From NCBI RefSeq assembly GCF_036711975.1, contig NC_091967.1, positions 17,422,001 through 17,486,000 on the forward strand: a stretch of DNA of 64,000 nt. Direction: 5' to 3'. Position numbers and translations under genes: made by a program. The notes beneath the pieces were generated by a model. That model did no database searches and was not told the DNA's origin. It worked only from the letters and a program-made list of their open reading frames with translations. The DNA is from Onthophagus taurus (taxonomy: Eukaryota > Arthropoda > Insecta > Coleoptera > Scarabaeidae). Positions 22,163 through 34,186 of the stretch are shown here, piece after piece (the first letter of the stretch is position 1; the number at the start of each line of letters is the position of its first letter).

Positions 22163-24168
22163 ATGACTAGTACGACGAGTTATATTCTTCCTAATAATAA
22201 TATATCGCCTAGTTGTTGTTCCGAACTTTTGAGGTAAATAAACAATAATACCTATTCTAATCTAACTTTTCTAACTATTATTTGCCACTTTTTAGTAACC
22301 AATTAAATGACTCAAATCTAATCGATGCTGATGATAGATTAGATGTAGATAAGAAAAATAATTCTAATGGAAGTGTTGATGAAGATAGAATTGATAGAAT
22401 AAAGAAGTTGAACAAGAAACGTAAAAGAAATCCTTCTTCGTGGAAACAAAATATAAGAAAGAACAAAAGGCAAAGAGGAGAAGAATACATAGATTGTAAA
22501 GGAAATTTAAAACCAAAGAAGAAAGTAAAAACTGCGACATGTCATACAGAAAAATGTAGTTTCAAATGTTCATATGATCCCTCTCTTCTCCATTAATTGC
22601 TTAATGGAGAAGAGAGGGATCATATCCATAATCAATTTTGGAATTTGGATGACAAACGTAAACTCCATTTCTACTCACAGCATGTCAAACGTATTGTTGT
22701 ATCGCTACGCAAAAGAAGAAATTAGTAAGAAAACATACAGCATAAATACTATTTCTATGTATCCGGAGTGGAAGTTCGAGTTTGCCAAGAGAATTTTCTG
22801 AATACATTGAATATAAACAAACAACGGATCTACTATTTCTTCAAAAATAATATGAATGAAAATGTACCAAGAAGTCCTAAACATGGCAAACATTGCAAAA
22901 AAACTATTAGTGATGAGCAAAAAGACAAAGTAAGGGCTCATATTGGTAGCTTCCCAGCAGTAGAATCACACTATTGTAGAGCACAAACTAGTAAAAAGTA
23001 TTTGGATAGAGGACTCAAGCTCAAAAGAATATATGAATTTTATAGGTCTTCGTCTAAAATTCCAGTAAAATTTAATACATATTCTCATATCTTCAATAAT
23101 GAATTTAACATTGGATTTTTTAAACTTAAAAAAGATCTTTGTGATAAATGTGAATTATTCAAAACCACTAAAGAACCTTCCCCAGACGACATTAATAAAC
23201 ACGATCACCACATCCGTCAAAAAGAATTGTGCAAGAACGAACGAGATAGAGATAGAACAAGATTTCTTAATGATGTTCAAGTTGGGATTGTGACATTTGA
23301 TTTACAAAACACATTTTCACTTCCAAAAGCTAATGTTTCCAATTTCTATTATAAGACAAAACTTTCGTGCTACAACTTAACCGCGCATTTAAGTAACACA
23401 AAAGTAGTCTACAATGCACTTTGGCACGAATTTTCAGCAGGTCGTGGGGCGAATCATATTGCTGCTGCAATTTTTAAAATCCTAACGCAAATTATGATTG
23501 ATAATCCTCAACTCAAAAGCCTTATTCTGTGGTCTGACAGTTGCGTTTCACAAAACAAAAATTCGATAATGTCCTTCGCCTTACAATATTTTTTAAACTC
23601 TATAAAAAGTAAGGATCTCGAGACGATAGAACAAAAATTCAGCGAACCAGGACATGGAAATATTCAAGAAATCGATAATGCACATAGTTTAATTGAGAAA
23701 CATATCCGCAACATTGAAATTTGGAGTCCCATCTCATTAGTTCGTCAACTATTATTGATTCCCTCATCTTGGAAATTAAAATTTAAAGTCATTCAAATGC
23801 AGCCAAATGATTATTTCGATTTTCAAAAGATTTCAAAAGCTTTGAATTATAAAACTATTCCTTATACTAGACTGAAACATATAATCTATAATAAAGGTAA
23901 TATAAATAATATCGAATTTCGAGAAAAATTTGAAGGTGATTTTACAAAAGCAAAAATGTATCGCTTTGTATCAACAAAGAAAAATGAAATAAAAGTGGTT
24001 CCATATCACTTTTCAGAAGAACTTCCCGTGGCGAATCAGGAGTTTAAAATACCGGAACTAAAGAGAAAACATCTTTCAGAAATTGTGTCATATGTGCCAC
24101 ATGAAGATGAAAAGGCGTTTTATAATGCACTGCTTTCAAATAAAAAAAGTGCAGTAATAATTGAATAA
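22163..24168 (+). pseudogene. RNase-H-like transposase-type protein, spliced, three premature stops
   Basis: Exon 1 (22163-22233) starts at ATG and splices through a 62-bp GT-AG intron into exon 2 (22296-24168). Both parts are in one frame of 648 codons, broken only by TAA at 22594 and by TAG TAA at 22723-22728. The N-terminus is highly basic (KKRKRNPSSWKQNIRKNKRQ), with a CHTEKCSFKC cluster after it. The long downstream part has LCDKCELF, then VTFDLQNTF (Asp codon 23299), LILWSDSCVSQN (Asp 23536) and EPGHGNIQEIDN (Asp 23674). The spacing suggests a D-D-D/E RNase-H fold. Similar proteins are common in arthropod genomes and are probably transposases; I cannot name the superfamily with certainty. 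Without the stops it would be a single intact protein. Confidence 0.7.
22572..22625. repeat. Perfect 25-bp palindrome with 4-base loop inside the transposase-like gene
   Basis: 22572-22596 is the exact reverse complement of 22601-22625, separated by ttgc. The right arm is in-frame coding sequence (LNGEERDHI); the left arm, its inverted copy, creates the TAA at 22594. It looks like a recent inverted duplication by template switching. Confidence 0.9.
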
Positions 24169-24487
24169 ACTAAGAAAATACAATAATAAATAATATAAAA
24201 AAAATAAATCTTTTGTTTTAGAAAAATTACTTATTAATGAATTTATCTATTAATTCTTGTTAATAATTATAGATTTCATTACTTCCAATTAAAATTATTT
24301 CATATAATTTGTTTTTTTATCAAAGAATTCCTTAGGCGAATTTATTTAAAAAAACAAGTGGATATAGACTAATTAGTTAATAAAAAAATGTGCAATATCC
24401 CATATAGTTTTCTAGAAATAAGGAAAAGTCGAAATTTGTTCTAAATCCAAAACAATTATTTCAAATTTTCAGTACATTTCTTCAAAA

Positions 24488-26195
24488 TTCATATAACAGA
24501 CGACGAATTGCATTACATTTTATATATATCTTTATGAAGAGTAAAGATTTTTGATAATACATATAATTAAAAGAAAGTATAAAAAAGTAATGAAATCCGT
24601 AAAGTCCAGTTTCCCCAACATTGACGTTTTGGGATAAATCACAAGATAATTCTAGGGTGACGATATAACAAAGGAATTTGTTTCGCAGCATGTCACACAT
24701 TTACGTCTAACATTAGAAAGGTTCTCCTCCAAGCAATGACAAACTTCGGGTACTTCGTTGTCTTGTTCCTTACCTTCCTTCAGGTCTAGAAGTTTTTCAA
24801 CTATTTGTTTTCTGAATTCAGTTATGGCATTTTATGCCTTTCTGTAATAACTAGGAATATGATATTCACTAGTCCGATAAGTTGATAAAAGGTTAATACA
24901 CCGCTTCCACATCACACTTATCTTTCTATTTCAGAACGCCCATACTCGAATTCGATTCTTTTCAGATAGACTCCAATAGTTTTTGAAGATTAACTTGTTA
25001 GCCCATCTTAGAGATTTATCTAAACCGCGCAGTGTCTTCCGAATTGTCACATGGCCTGATGATGAGATATTACAATTTACTCTTTCCTGATGAGATATTA
25101 CTTTGTTTTACAATTACAGATAATAGTAGGTAAAAAATGACTCTTTTTCAATTTGGTTGCAAATATAATAAATACACATATACATTCTTAACATAACAGA
25201 TAAATAACAATTAATGACTTTTAAAAATTTGTAATTTAAACTTTTAGACTGAATAGGACGCACATTTATAATCATTCAACTATGCATCAACGTTGGTAAC
25301 AGTTACACCGCAAATCATAGGGGAGGTAATTGAACATTACTCACCAAAGCTAACATAGTTAATCGCGATAATGAGAATATTCTCGATTGAAATTCTGCCA
25401 TAATCAACCATACAAATCAATATAAACGCAGAACACCGATAATTTCATACAAATAAACTCCCAGCACACATTATTTTATTTCCGGTATAATTTGAAATAC
25501 CCACAAACATTTTGATATGTAGGATGAAAATAAAATATTTTAAAATTGTTACTTAACGAGATTGGCAAGGATTCAATTGAGACAGACAAAGAGGGATACA
25601 AAATATTTTATTATGATACTCTTTCTATTACATACTTTGAAAACGTGAACAAAGATAAGGGACCGCCCGAATCCCGGGCGCAGACCAAATCAGACGGCAA
25701 TTTGATGGTGTTTTAGTATTCAAAGATGCATCTAGATAGGAATTTCCACGCGAGTCGCGGTCGCCTCGAGCTTTTCACGGGGGAGCACAAATTGAACCCC
25801 CAACAACGTTCACCTCCGGTTCCCGTGTGCAAATGGAGGCACAATCAGAACACGGGCTGCCTGATATCGGCACAAAACGTTCGTCGGCCAACTAACTATA
25901 TGGAGTGTGAATATATTTCAAGCTTTATTTGTGCGCACAAACGACCATATACAAAGAGCAGTAATTAATTAGGTGGTGAATTTGAGGTTGGCTGATTTTG
26001 TAGTTAGATTATGTTTTATCCTTTATGCTCTACAATTTTGTAACATTTATGATTATAAATAGAAGTTAAAAAAAATCAACTAATTCTAAATTATGTATTA
26101 TGAAAATTAATGTAGAAAGTTAATTAGTGTATTTTTTGTTTCATTCGATCACTTTTCTTAAAACATTTTAATATGAAACAAACTTTCTTAAGAAC
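24488..26195. other. Unassigned sequence with a GC-richer island
   Basis: Mostly AT-rich. The part from about 25660 to 25930 is clearly richer in G and C and contains an 80-residue + frame (25726-25968) with no recognised domain. It could be a conserved non-coding element or an orphan exon. Confidence 0.35.
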
Positions 26196-27252
26196 ACACA
26201 GCTCGCTAATCCGGCATTCACTAATCCGACACGTCCAGTAATCCGGCGTCTGACAACTATTATATCTAACTCTATAATCCGGCACTCAATAATTTCTATA
26301 ATCCGGCATGTTTATTATTTCGTCACATGGCGTTTGGACGGTTCTCAGTAACAATAGTTAGTATAGGTGATTCCCACGACTTTCTGTTATTGCCTCTATG
26401 TATAAAATTTTCATTCATCCAGATTGAAATGGAAAGTAAATTAACAAAACGTAAACACGAAAGCTAAAAAAATGGAAATTTTAAGAAAGTTGGACATAAA
26501 TTTGCGACATAAAGAAAAATCGCAAAAAAAATGATTCTTGTGTTAAACAAGCTGATTCGAGAACGTGCAATCGATAAACATTAAAGGTAGGAGAATACCC
26601 AGATATGGAAGATGCTTTATACTCTTGGTTTCTTCAAGAACGACGTCGCAACAAAACTCTCACGAAAGACATTAGTCATTATCCATTAAGGTAAGATATG
26701 GTATTAGAATGTTGACTCTAATGGGAGAAAAACTGTCGCGTAACGATCAGGTCTACAATTCCTCTGAAAGTGGATTGTTCTGGAAAGTTTTGCCAATAAA
26801 GACATACGTTTACAGGGAGGAGCGGGAAGCACCAGGCAGAAAAGTGTCTAAAGAGAAGGTTACTATTATGCCTTGTGCCAATGTTGATGGTACACTAACT
26901 CCAGCTTTTATTTATAGGCAAAGCGAGACCTAGGCCATTTAAAAATATCTCATATACAAAACCCAAAAGAAAGCATGAGTTGCCAAAGAAGTATTCTTAG
27001 AATAGGTCCATAATGATTTTGTCCCAGTCAAATGATAAAGACTAATTTGCAGTTTTGCGAGAAGATAAATTTAAAAGGTAATGGTAATGTACCTGAGAGG
27101 ACAATATAATCGTTATGGCAAAAGTTGTGGTATTTTCTTTTTAATAATATAGTTTGTTTATGTTTTCCCGCATAGTATTTTTTTTTGCTATCAAACCCGC
27201 TAATCCAGCATTGCTAAAAATGTTATAGTGCCGGATTATCGAGCTTGTACTG
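26196..27252 (+). mobile_element. Tigger/pogo DNA transposon relic with both ends
   Basis: The left end, cacagctcgctaatccggca, is mirrored by tgccggattatcgagcttgtactg at the right end (27229-27252), followed by TA as expected for this group. Extra TAATCCGGC copies lie inside the left end. Within are transposase pieces on the + strand: a KRKHVKL-like HTH start near 26450, then EDALYSWFLQERRRNKTL (26609-26660) of the CENP-B-type HTH, then 26709-26933 with VYNSSESGLFWKVLP, APGRKVSKEKVTIMPCANVD and an AFIYRQSE stretch. The first catalytic Asp (NADETGL in relatives) is replaced in NSSESGL, and the second half is mostly gone. Confidence 0.85.
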
Positions 27253-27479
27253 TAATAAATAAAATTATTAAGGAAAACCCAAAAATATCCCAATTATCAG
27301 TTTGGTACCATTTCATATATCTCGCAGAAACTGATAAATAATCCAAATCACCACATTTCAAAATATAATCAATCCAAATTACAAATTTTTCCAAAGGTGA
27401 AAACTCGATGCAAGGATTATTAGGCATGATAGAGATACAACATAGACTTGCTGCAGAAATAATCATCTACACTTCTACA

Positions 27480-28400
27480 TATAGCTTTTATACAGACTCG
27501 ATAAATATTTAATATAAACTTAATAAAGATTTAGCTTTATAAACACGTTGAAGATTTTATGTAAAGATAATATTGAATTTATAAGAAGTTATCTCAATGA
27601 AGACTTCGTGCAGTTATAATAGACACATCTAGGTATAAAGCATCTATCACATCAGAGACATAGTGGATGCAGACTTCTAAAACTTGATGCAGAGTCGAAT
27701 ACAGTTGAAAGGCTTTGAAGAAGTCTTGATATATTCTCAAACGTGGTTTTAATGTAGACGTCGACAAAGGTACTTTATATGGAGTTATCAGCAGTTTTGA
27801 TAGAGATGCAGACTTGTAGTGGAGACTTGATCCAGAAATGATAGAGATTTAAATTGGAATTCATCCAAGGATAATACATCAATCAAATCAGAGGCATACA
27901 GCAGATTTGATACAGACTTCAAAACCTTGATACAGATTTAATAAGTACTATATGGAGATTTTATGCAGTTGTGATAGAGTCCTTATAGGATATATATACA
28001 CTCTTAGAGTTATAGGGGTTTGACTCTGTATAAAATTGATTTAATAGAAACACTGTAAACGACTTCTGCAGAAATAACATAGACTTTATACTGGGTTCTC
28101 CGGAAACAAAAATGATGAAAACTTGATGCAGACAGGATATAGATTTCAAGTAGACTTAATAGCGGCTTAGTGCAATTATCAAGTCAGAAATATAAAGAAG
28201 ATTTCATGCAGACTAGAAAACCTCAATACACAGATCGTATGTAATCTTAATACAGATTTTATAGTAAATTTTATTAGAAATTTACAGATATGATGTAGAT
28301 CTTATAAGGAGCTGTGTTGTTGCAGATTTGGAAGAGAAGATGAAGTCATGATGGAGATTTGATTCTGAACAAACTTGACTTGAATTATCATAGAACCGTA
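27480..28400. repeat. Degenerate short tandem-like repeats related to GATGCAGACTT
   Basis: Variants of GAT(A/G)CAGA(C/T)TT, often followed by GAT or AATA, recur at least a dozen times at irregular 20-60 bp spacing, for example near 27667, 27806, 27909, 27935, 28123 and 28206. They read as an old, diverged satellite. No protein-coding pattern is visible across it. Confidence 0.6.
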
Positions 28401-31060
28401 TCATATTGCGATCATTGGAGTTGAACCAGCGATAGTCAAATAAAGAGTTGTGCCCGTTCTAATGTACAGTAACAGCGAGGAACATATTGTATAATTGCTG
28501 TTAACTGTATCAGGCTCCTAATTGAAGTTTTTTGCTATTTAAGAAGCAGCGGTTGATCAATTCATGTACATTATATGTTCTTGGTCACGGAGAAAACTTT
28601 GATTCACCTGCGAATGTGTTAATCTATAATTGTAGCTGTACCTCAGAATATGAGTTTCTGATATGAACAAGTATAATTTCAATTAAATGTTTCCAAAATA
28701 CCTTAAATTTCGATTAGAAGTTTAGTGGTTGTGTTGATTAAACAGTCTAAAATAGAAGATTTAAAATTTACATATTTTGATTTTGCCCGGATTAGAATTT
28801 TGCGATGTGGCGTTCGGATTACTAGAATTAGATACATGCATATACATAGGCATAGTCGCAGAAATTTGCATAATTGATTCAGTGATGCAAAAATGTATAA
28901 ATCAAATTTTTGCTCAATATTTTCTTACTAAATTGAATTAAAAAATTAAATAAAGAACATTAAAGTGAAATGGAAAATAAAAATATAACTTAAAAGCTGT
29001 AAGGTTGAATGCATAGTTCGAGAGAGTCCATTAAAATTTGATTTGGTTACATAAAAACCGCATTCGCTCGTCACCTTAACATCATGTTAAAACCGGCAGG
29101 GACTTTTACTGCACTCTAAACCGGCGTTTAACGATCAAAACTATATTCATCCGCCATGCTTAAAATTTAAATCTTTTCTCTCAGGTTGGACTGTAGATTA
29201 AGTCCAAGAAAGCTATAAAATAGATAGAGTAATAAACTTTTAAACTTAAGCTTTACCACCTTGGCAGAATTTTATTGCACCGTGAGGATTTTAATACTAT
29301 ATTCTCGTTAGGTATAAGAAAACATTTACACTTATAGATTGACAAGAAAAAATAAATCTTAACAGAAGATTAAAAAGTGATTATACAAGTTTATAGATAT
29401 TTCATGGGTAGACGACAACTTACTTCAACCGAAAACTTCCAAACTTTACTGATTAAAAGTAAGAACTTTCGGTTATAATACCCAATCTACAGCATACCAA
29501 ATTAATTTCTGATATTAAAGCACAAGAAATAGTTTTCTAAATCAAGCTTAACAAGTTATTTACAAGAATTTCTAACGAGAAATGCGTAATACTTTACTTA
29601 AAAGACATCTAATTGAGACGTTAAATTAAAGATTTAAAAGGGATTTTGAGATTACTTCACTAAAACTTCCCGAATAATAATGGTGTTATTGATCCATCGA
29701 ATTTGCATTCCAAAAATAAACGATAAAACCTATAGAGCGTCGTTATTAACGGACTTCGAAGCGTTTCTGAACTTAATTTGCGGACGAACGCAATCGCGAC
29801 GGCACTTTACGATGCGAGAGCTACGAAAAATGCCCAAACTTTTCGCAAGATCGTATAAATATTCTACGTCTTCTAGACGTTAGTAAAAACTTTCGAAACT
29901 TTAAATATTGAGACGGTGGAAAATGCAGATTTAGTGCGTGGCGATACTTTAAGTTTATGGTAATTGTGGATATTATACCTGTATGCTTTCGCCCCCAAAC
30001 TTTTTCACGACGTCATAATAATTTTATTTCAGTTGTGCACTTACATTTCCTCATAAGAAACTATTACTTAACGCTATAACTCACACATTTCAAGATGATT
30101 AAGAATTTGCAAGAACTACTAAAAAGTCCCAGGAAAGTGCAATAATATTCTAAAGCATTCTTGAAAATTAATTCTGCGACGACGCATTACCTGCTTGAAA
30201 TAACAGGTTTGACCTTGTTTCCCAGCAACGACAACTGGAGATAACGGTGTCTCGGGGTTTCATTTTGTCAAGTAATTAGCTACTCCCGCTTTACAACGGT
30301 CTGTGCAGTAATAAAAGCCAAATAAATCTCCTTTCTCCAGAATGTTCCGACGAGCATCAAATTCGAGGGGAATGTTATCGCTATGCTCCACGCGTTACTA
30401 AGCCAAGATATATTCTATTAGAGACGGTTCTCGCGCGAAGTACTCGTAAATGTACTTGTGAATATTGATGGAAACTCGTAACCCTGTCTTCCACTTTACT
30501 TAATTTACCCTTTTACGTTTCTCTCAGTTTAATGTAATCGATTTTGAATTAGCTGAATTCCATTACATAGCAAACAAAAAAATTAATAGGGTGTTTTTGT
30601 GTTTATCTACTAAGTACCTTTATATTATTTATTAGTGACATAGAGTAATCATGATTTATGGTAACACATTCGATATGGCAACTTGCAGATAAATACGTAT
30701 TCTAGATAAAATAATCTGTCATTCAGACTTCTTATACATTTCATACAGATTATATAGTTGCTTGTGTGAAGAAATTTTTATGCTGTAATTTTAATTATTA
30801 GTACCTAAGTTCAAGAAAATTCAAAGATTGCCTTGACAGGGTAGAATTTCATTAACCTTTAATAATAATCTTTCAAATGATGTCGGGTCAAAATTTTCCA
30901 GCAATTAATGTAGTTGTGATGTACAATTAATCCAAAAAGTTTGCACAAGTTTAGGAAATGAGAAAAATTTGGATGATCAACTAAACTCATTAATCCTGCA
31001 GTGATGACGTGGAATTCTAGAACATCATTTATCAACTTCGCCTGCAGTGGAGGAAATAAA
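28401..31060. other. Unassigned intergenic sequence
   Basis: No gene recognised. A + frame at 29680-29883 (67 residues, Arg-rich end) has no domain I can name. The stretch 30160-30440 is less AT-rich than its surroundings and non-repetitive, so it may be conserved non-coding DNA. Confidence 0.4.
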
Positions 31061-32300
31061 TTAATGGATGGTCACAGCAATGCAGGAAACGAGAAAACTA
31101 AGAAAAGGAATCAGAGACACGAGCACACACACAATATTTTTCAACAATGTCTTCGGAGTGACTACTAAGCCAATAAAATCAAAACCATAGATATCTGTAG
31201 AGACGAAAGGGGACCGCGAAAGATGAAGGGAATTGGAAACAATTTTATCTGATGTAAATCTAAGTGCTGAGGGCGAAAAAAGGACAGACACCCCAACAAT
31301 AGAACAAGTCGAAGAAGCAATCAACTCCTATCCAAAAGAATAACAAGGCAAGAAAATGTATTGAACTAGGTGGTCAACATCTAACAAAATCTAGGCATGC
31401 ACTGATAACGAAAGTATGGGAGGAAGGGGCAATTCCCCAGGACTGAAAAAAAAAACATTATAGGTACGCCCTATCTACAAAAAAAGAAATAAATTAAAAT
31501 ATCTCCTTTTATGCACAGCTACCAAAATACTTACAACAATCTCTGGCAGAAATATATAATTGGCGAATATCATGCGGGATTCAGAGTCTTTATAGATTGT
31601 CTCAGAATGGCTTATGAATCGATCAATAGAATCAATAGAAATAAAGTGTACTCGATACTGATCGTACTGCCGATACCACATAAATTAGTCAGAATGATAA
31701 AAGCAACAATAGTAAGATAAATAGACATCGAAAAAGGCTGTCTATCCAAATAACATTAATATCTTAAGCCGTACGAAGGGAAGCTTTAAAACAAGCATAT
31801 TTAGAATTAAAGCTAGATACCAAATGCATTGGTATGGAAATACAAGGTGAAAAACAAAAACGTTAATACAAAAAAAACGAGTTAACGGAGACGCACATAT
31901 CATATTAGAAGACAATATGGTGACAGTAGATCATTTCATAACCTGGAATGCCTACTTCGCACTGCCCCATGTACTAAATTCCAAAAACGTACACCGCAAT
32001 AATAAGATACTTTACAAAACAGTATAACGATAAGAATGAAAGGCATGCTTAATAGGTTCGAAAGAAGAGTTTTGAGAAAAATAATGTTACGGTCAACAAG
32101 GTCTGGATACCCAAATTTAATCAAAAACTGTACAACCTATTAAAGAACTCTCACTCTCAGAACTCAACAGATTGCGACGGTTACAGTGAACGGGACATGT
32201 GCGGGGAATGGAGGACGAGAAGTTACCAAAGAAAATCTTGGACAGCCTAATGTACGTGACAAGAGCAGTGAGGAGACTCCGGAAACGCGATTAAACATGC
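31061..32300 (+). pseudogene. LINE ORF2 relic (RTE/CRAFT-like)
   Basis: A decayed but collinear LINE reverse transcriptase region in all three frames. It shows TIEQVEEAINSY, then ALITKVWEEGAIPQD before a stop, then IIGEYHAGFR (31557-31590), IPHKLVRMIKATI (31673-31712), then MKGMLNRFERRVLRKIM and ELSLSELNRLRRLQ, stop, TGHVRGMEDEKLPKKILD near 32150-32250. These are the RT fingers/palm and the C-terminal tail of ORF2. The catalytic palm motif itself was not found. Confidence 0.8.
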
Positions 32301-32684
32301 GATATTCTAGATAATGGAGTTATATAAGGAAGGCAAAAAGCTATGAATATGTAGGTTTTCGAAAAATTTTCTTGGTACAAATATATGAATACATTTACTT
32401 CAAGAGTGGTGAAGGAAGCCTTAGCAGGGATTTTCACAGAATACCTGAAAGCAAGAGTAAGTGTAACAACCCTAACAGGGAAGTGACCAGAAGTCGGTAT
32501 CAAAAATTTAAGTTAAAAAAAACTAAAAAATTAAAAAAATATGATATTAATCAATGCCGATGCTGCTTTCCTATGGAGGCGTTTCTTCCCTTTTGAAGGG
32601 AGTTAGGATTAATCAAAAGCATAAATCAAAACTATTTTTACTGCCGATGATGAGGCAGTAAGTAAAAATTAAACCATATAAGAA

Positions 32685-33185
32685 AGTTTCCCATCTATTA
32701 AAAACAGGTTACAAGGTTGCTGCCTATCGCCTACTGTTGTCTATCGCTGTTCAAGATATATGTACCCTATGCCATCAAGCAGTGGACGAGGAAATTCTAG
32801 AAAATGGGATTACGCATAAACAACTCCTTTATACACACTTTACTGTTCGCAAATGACCAAGTCATTGTAGCTGCAGGAACTAGAGAAGATGCAGCATACA
32901 TGATAAGGAAACTTAAAAAAGAATATGAATTCTGGGGTCCTGAAATAAACATAGCGAAGACAAAATACTTAGTGGTGGGAGCAGACACGAAATATTTTGG
33001 ATATTAACGACTGATAAATAAGGGGGTGCGAAAAGAAACTCCAAATTGTAAGAATGATAGAGTTCTTAGAATAAATCTAGGACGTAATACAGTAAAACAA
33101 CTAAATGGTATGTGGTGGCCTACAGAAATAAGAAATTGCACTAAACTGCAAGAAACTGTATTGCATTGGGTTGCTATGAAACTTG
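32685..33185 (+). pseudogene. LINE RT fragment with mutated catalytic motif
   Basis: The + strand reads RLQGCCLSPT (near 32707), after a frame change FIHTLLFANDQVIVAAGTRE (32828-32887), then KLKKEYEFWGPEINIAKTK and LVVG, and later INLGRNTVKQLNGMWWPTEI (about 33070-33130). The FADD box is FAND here, so the second catalytic Asp is lost. It is the same kind of LINE as the preceding relic but a separate piece, because its palm lies downstream of that relic's C-terminal tail. Confidence 0.8.
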
Positions 33186-34186
33186 GGATATTGTCAACGT
33201 TGTAGTCAGACCACCGCCAAACTGTAAATATACATTTTTCGTTTGAGATAAATGAATAAAAATAATCCAGATAAATTGTTAACGAAAATTATACTCTATA
33301 ATGTATCATATGGAGATTTGCACACTAGCTTCTACACCAAGTCCGATTCGAAGAACTTATAACCTCATTTGAATGGTTTAATTTTCATATACTACTATAA
33401 ACTTTTTGCCCTTGTGCCCTTGTTGGAATGAAAGTTGCTCTGACAATTTCAATAATATGATGAATTTTATAGTATCTATCATTTATATCTTTTGTTATTT
33501 ATCATTGTTATTGAAGTAAAAATGTTAAAACATAATTTAAGCAATCGTGGTCATGACAAAACATTTTTTTTCTTAAATAAGTGACTAAGTTGTCAAGTAA
33601 TAAACAATACAAATGGATTTATTACTAATACAAAATTTATTTCTAATTTTGTGTTATCAATAGGTTTATTGAGTAAAGAAGCTTAAGCAACAAACAAAAA
33701 TTTTTAACAAAAATTTGATTAAAAATCGAATTAAATATTTGATAGACATATTTTATTTTACACAAAAACCGTTTTTATTTGTAATTGGTTTATTTTTAAT
33801 CCAATTTGACCCATCCACCGCAAAATCATCAAAATAACTTTTTTCCACCTATTTCCTTGTCTATTTGGTCTAGTTTTCAATAAAAATAGTTACTTTGAAA
33901 AATCAAATTTATTTTTGATAAACAAATTTTGTATCTTTAAATTTCAAAATAAGCATTTTTAAATAACATATATAACAAGATTACAATAATAGAACCGTTA
34001 CTAAATATGAGTAGAATTATTTATGAGCTGATGATTTAATAATCCCGAAACAGTGTTAATGACGCCCGGAGTATAATTTAAAACACTCATGAATTGAAAC
34101 TCATAAATTATATAAATAATAACTAAATCTCATATTTGCCATTTATTATTGCTGACTAAATTTATGGCGGAAGTTTTTTGTATCAA
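33186..34186. other. Unassigned AT-rich sequence
   Basis: Very AT-rich with homopolymer runs; no gene or repeat family recognised. Confidence 0.4.

Larger units (their letters stand above)
21672..24487 (+). mobile_element. DNA transposon of unnamed family encoding an RNase-H-like protein
   Basis: A roughly 2.8-kb unit around the gene at 22163-24168. Candidate inverted ends are the similar stretches 21696-21720 (ttttgaagaaaattac...) and 24465-24487 (...tacatttcttcaaaa), imperfect and without a clear target duplication. The 12-mer TTGTTCTAAATC occurs near both ends, at 21672, 21736, 21899 and 24436, with a one-mismatch copy at 21801. This fits subterminal binding repeats. The exact borders are uncertain. 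Confidence 0.5.
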
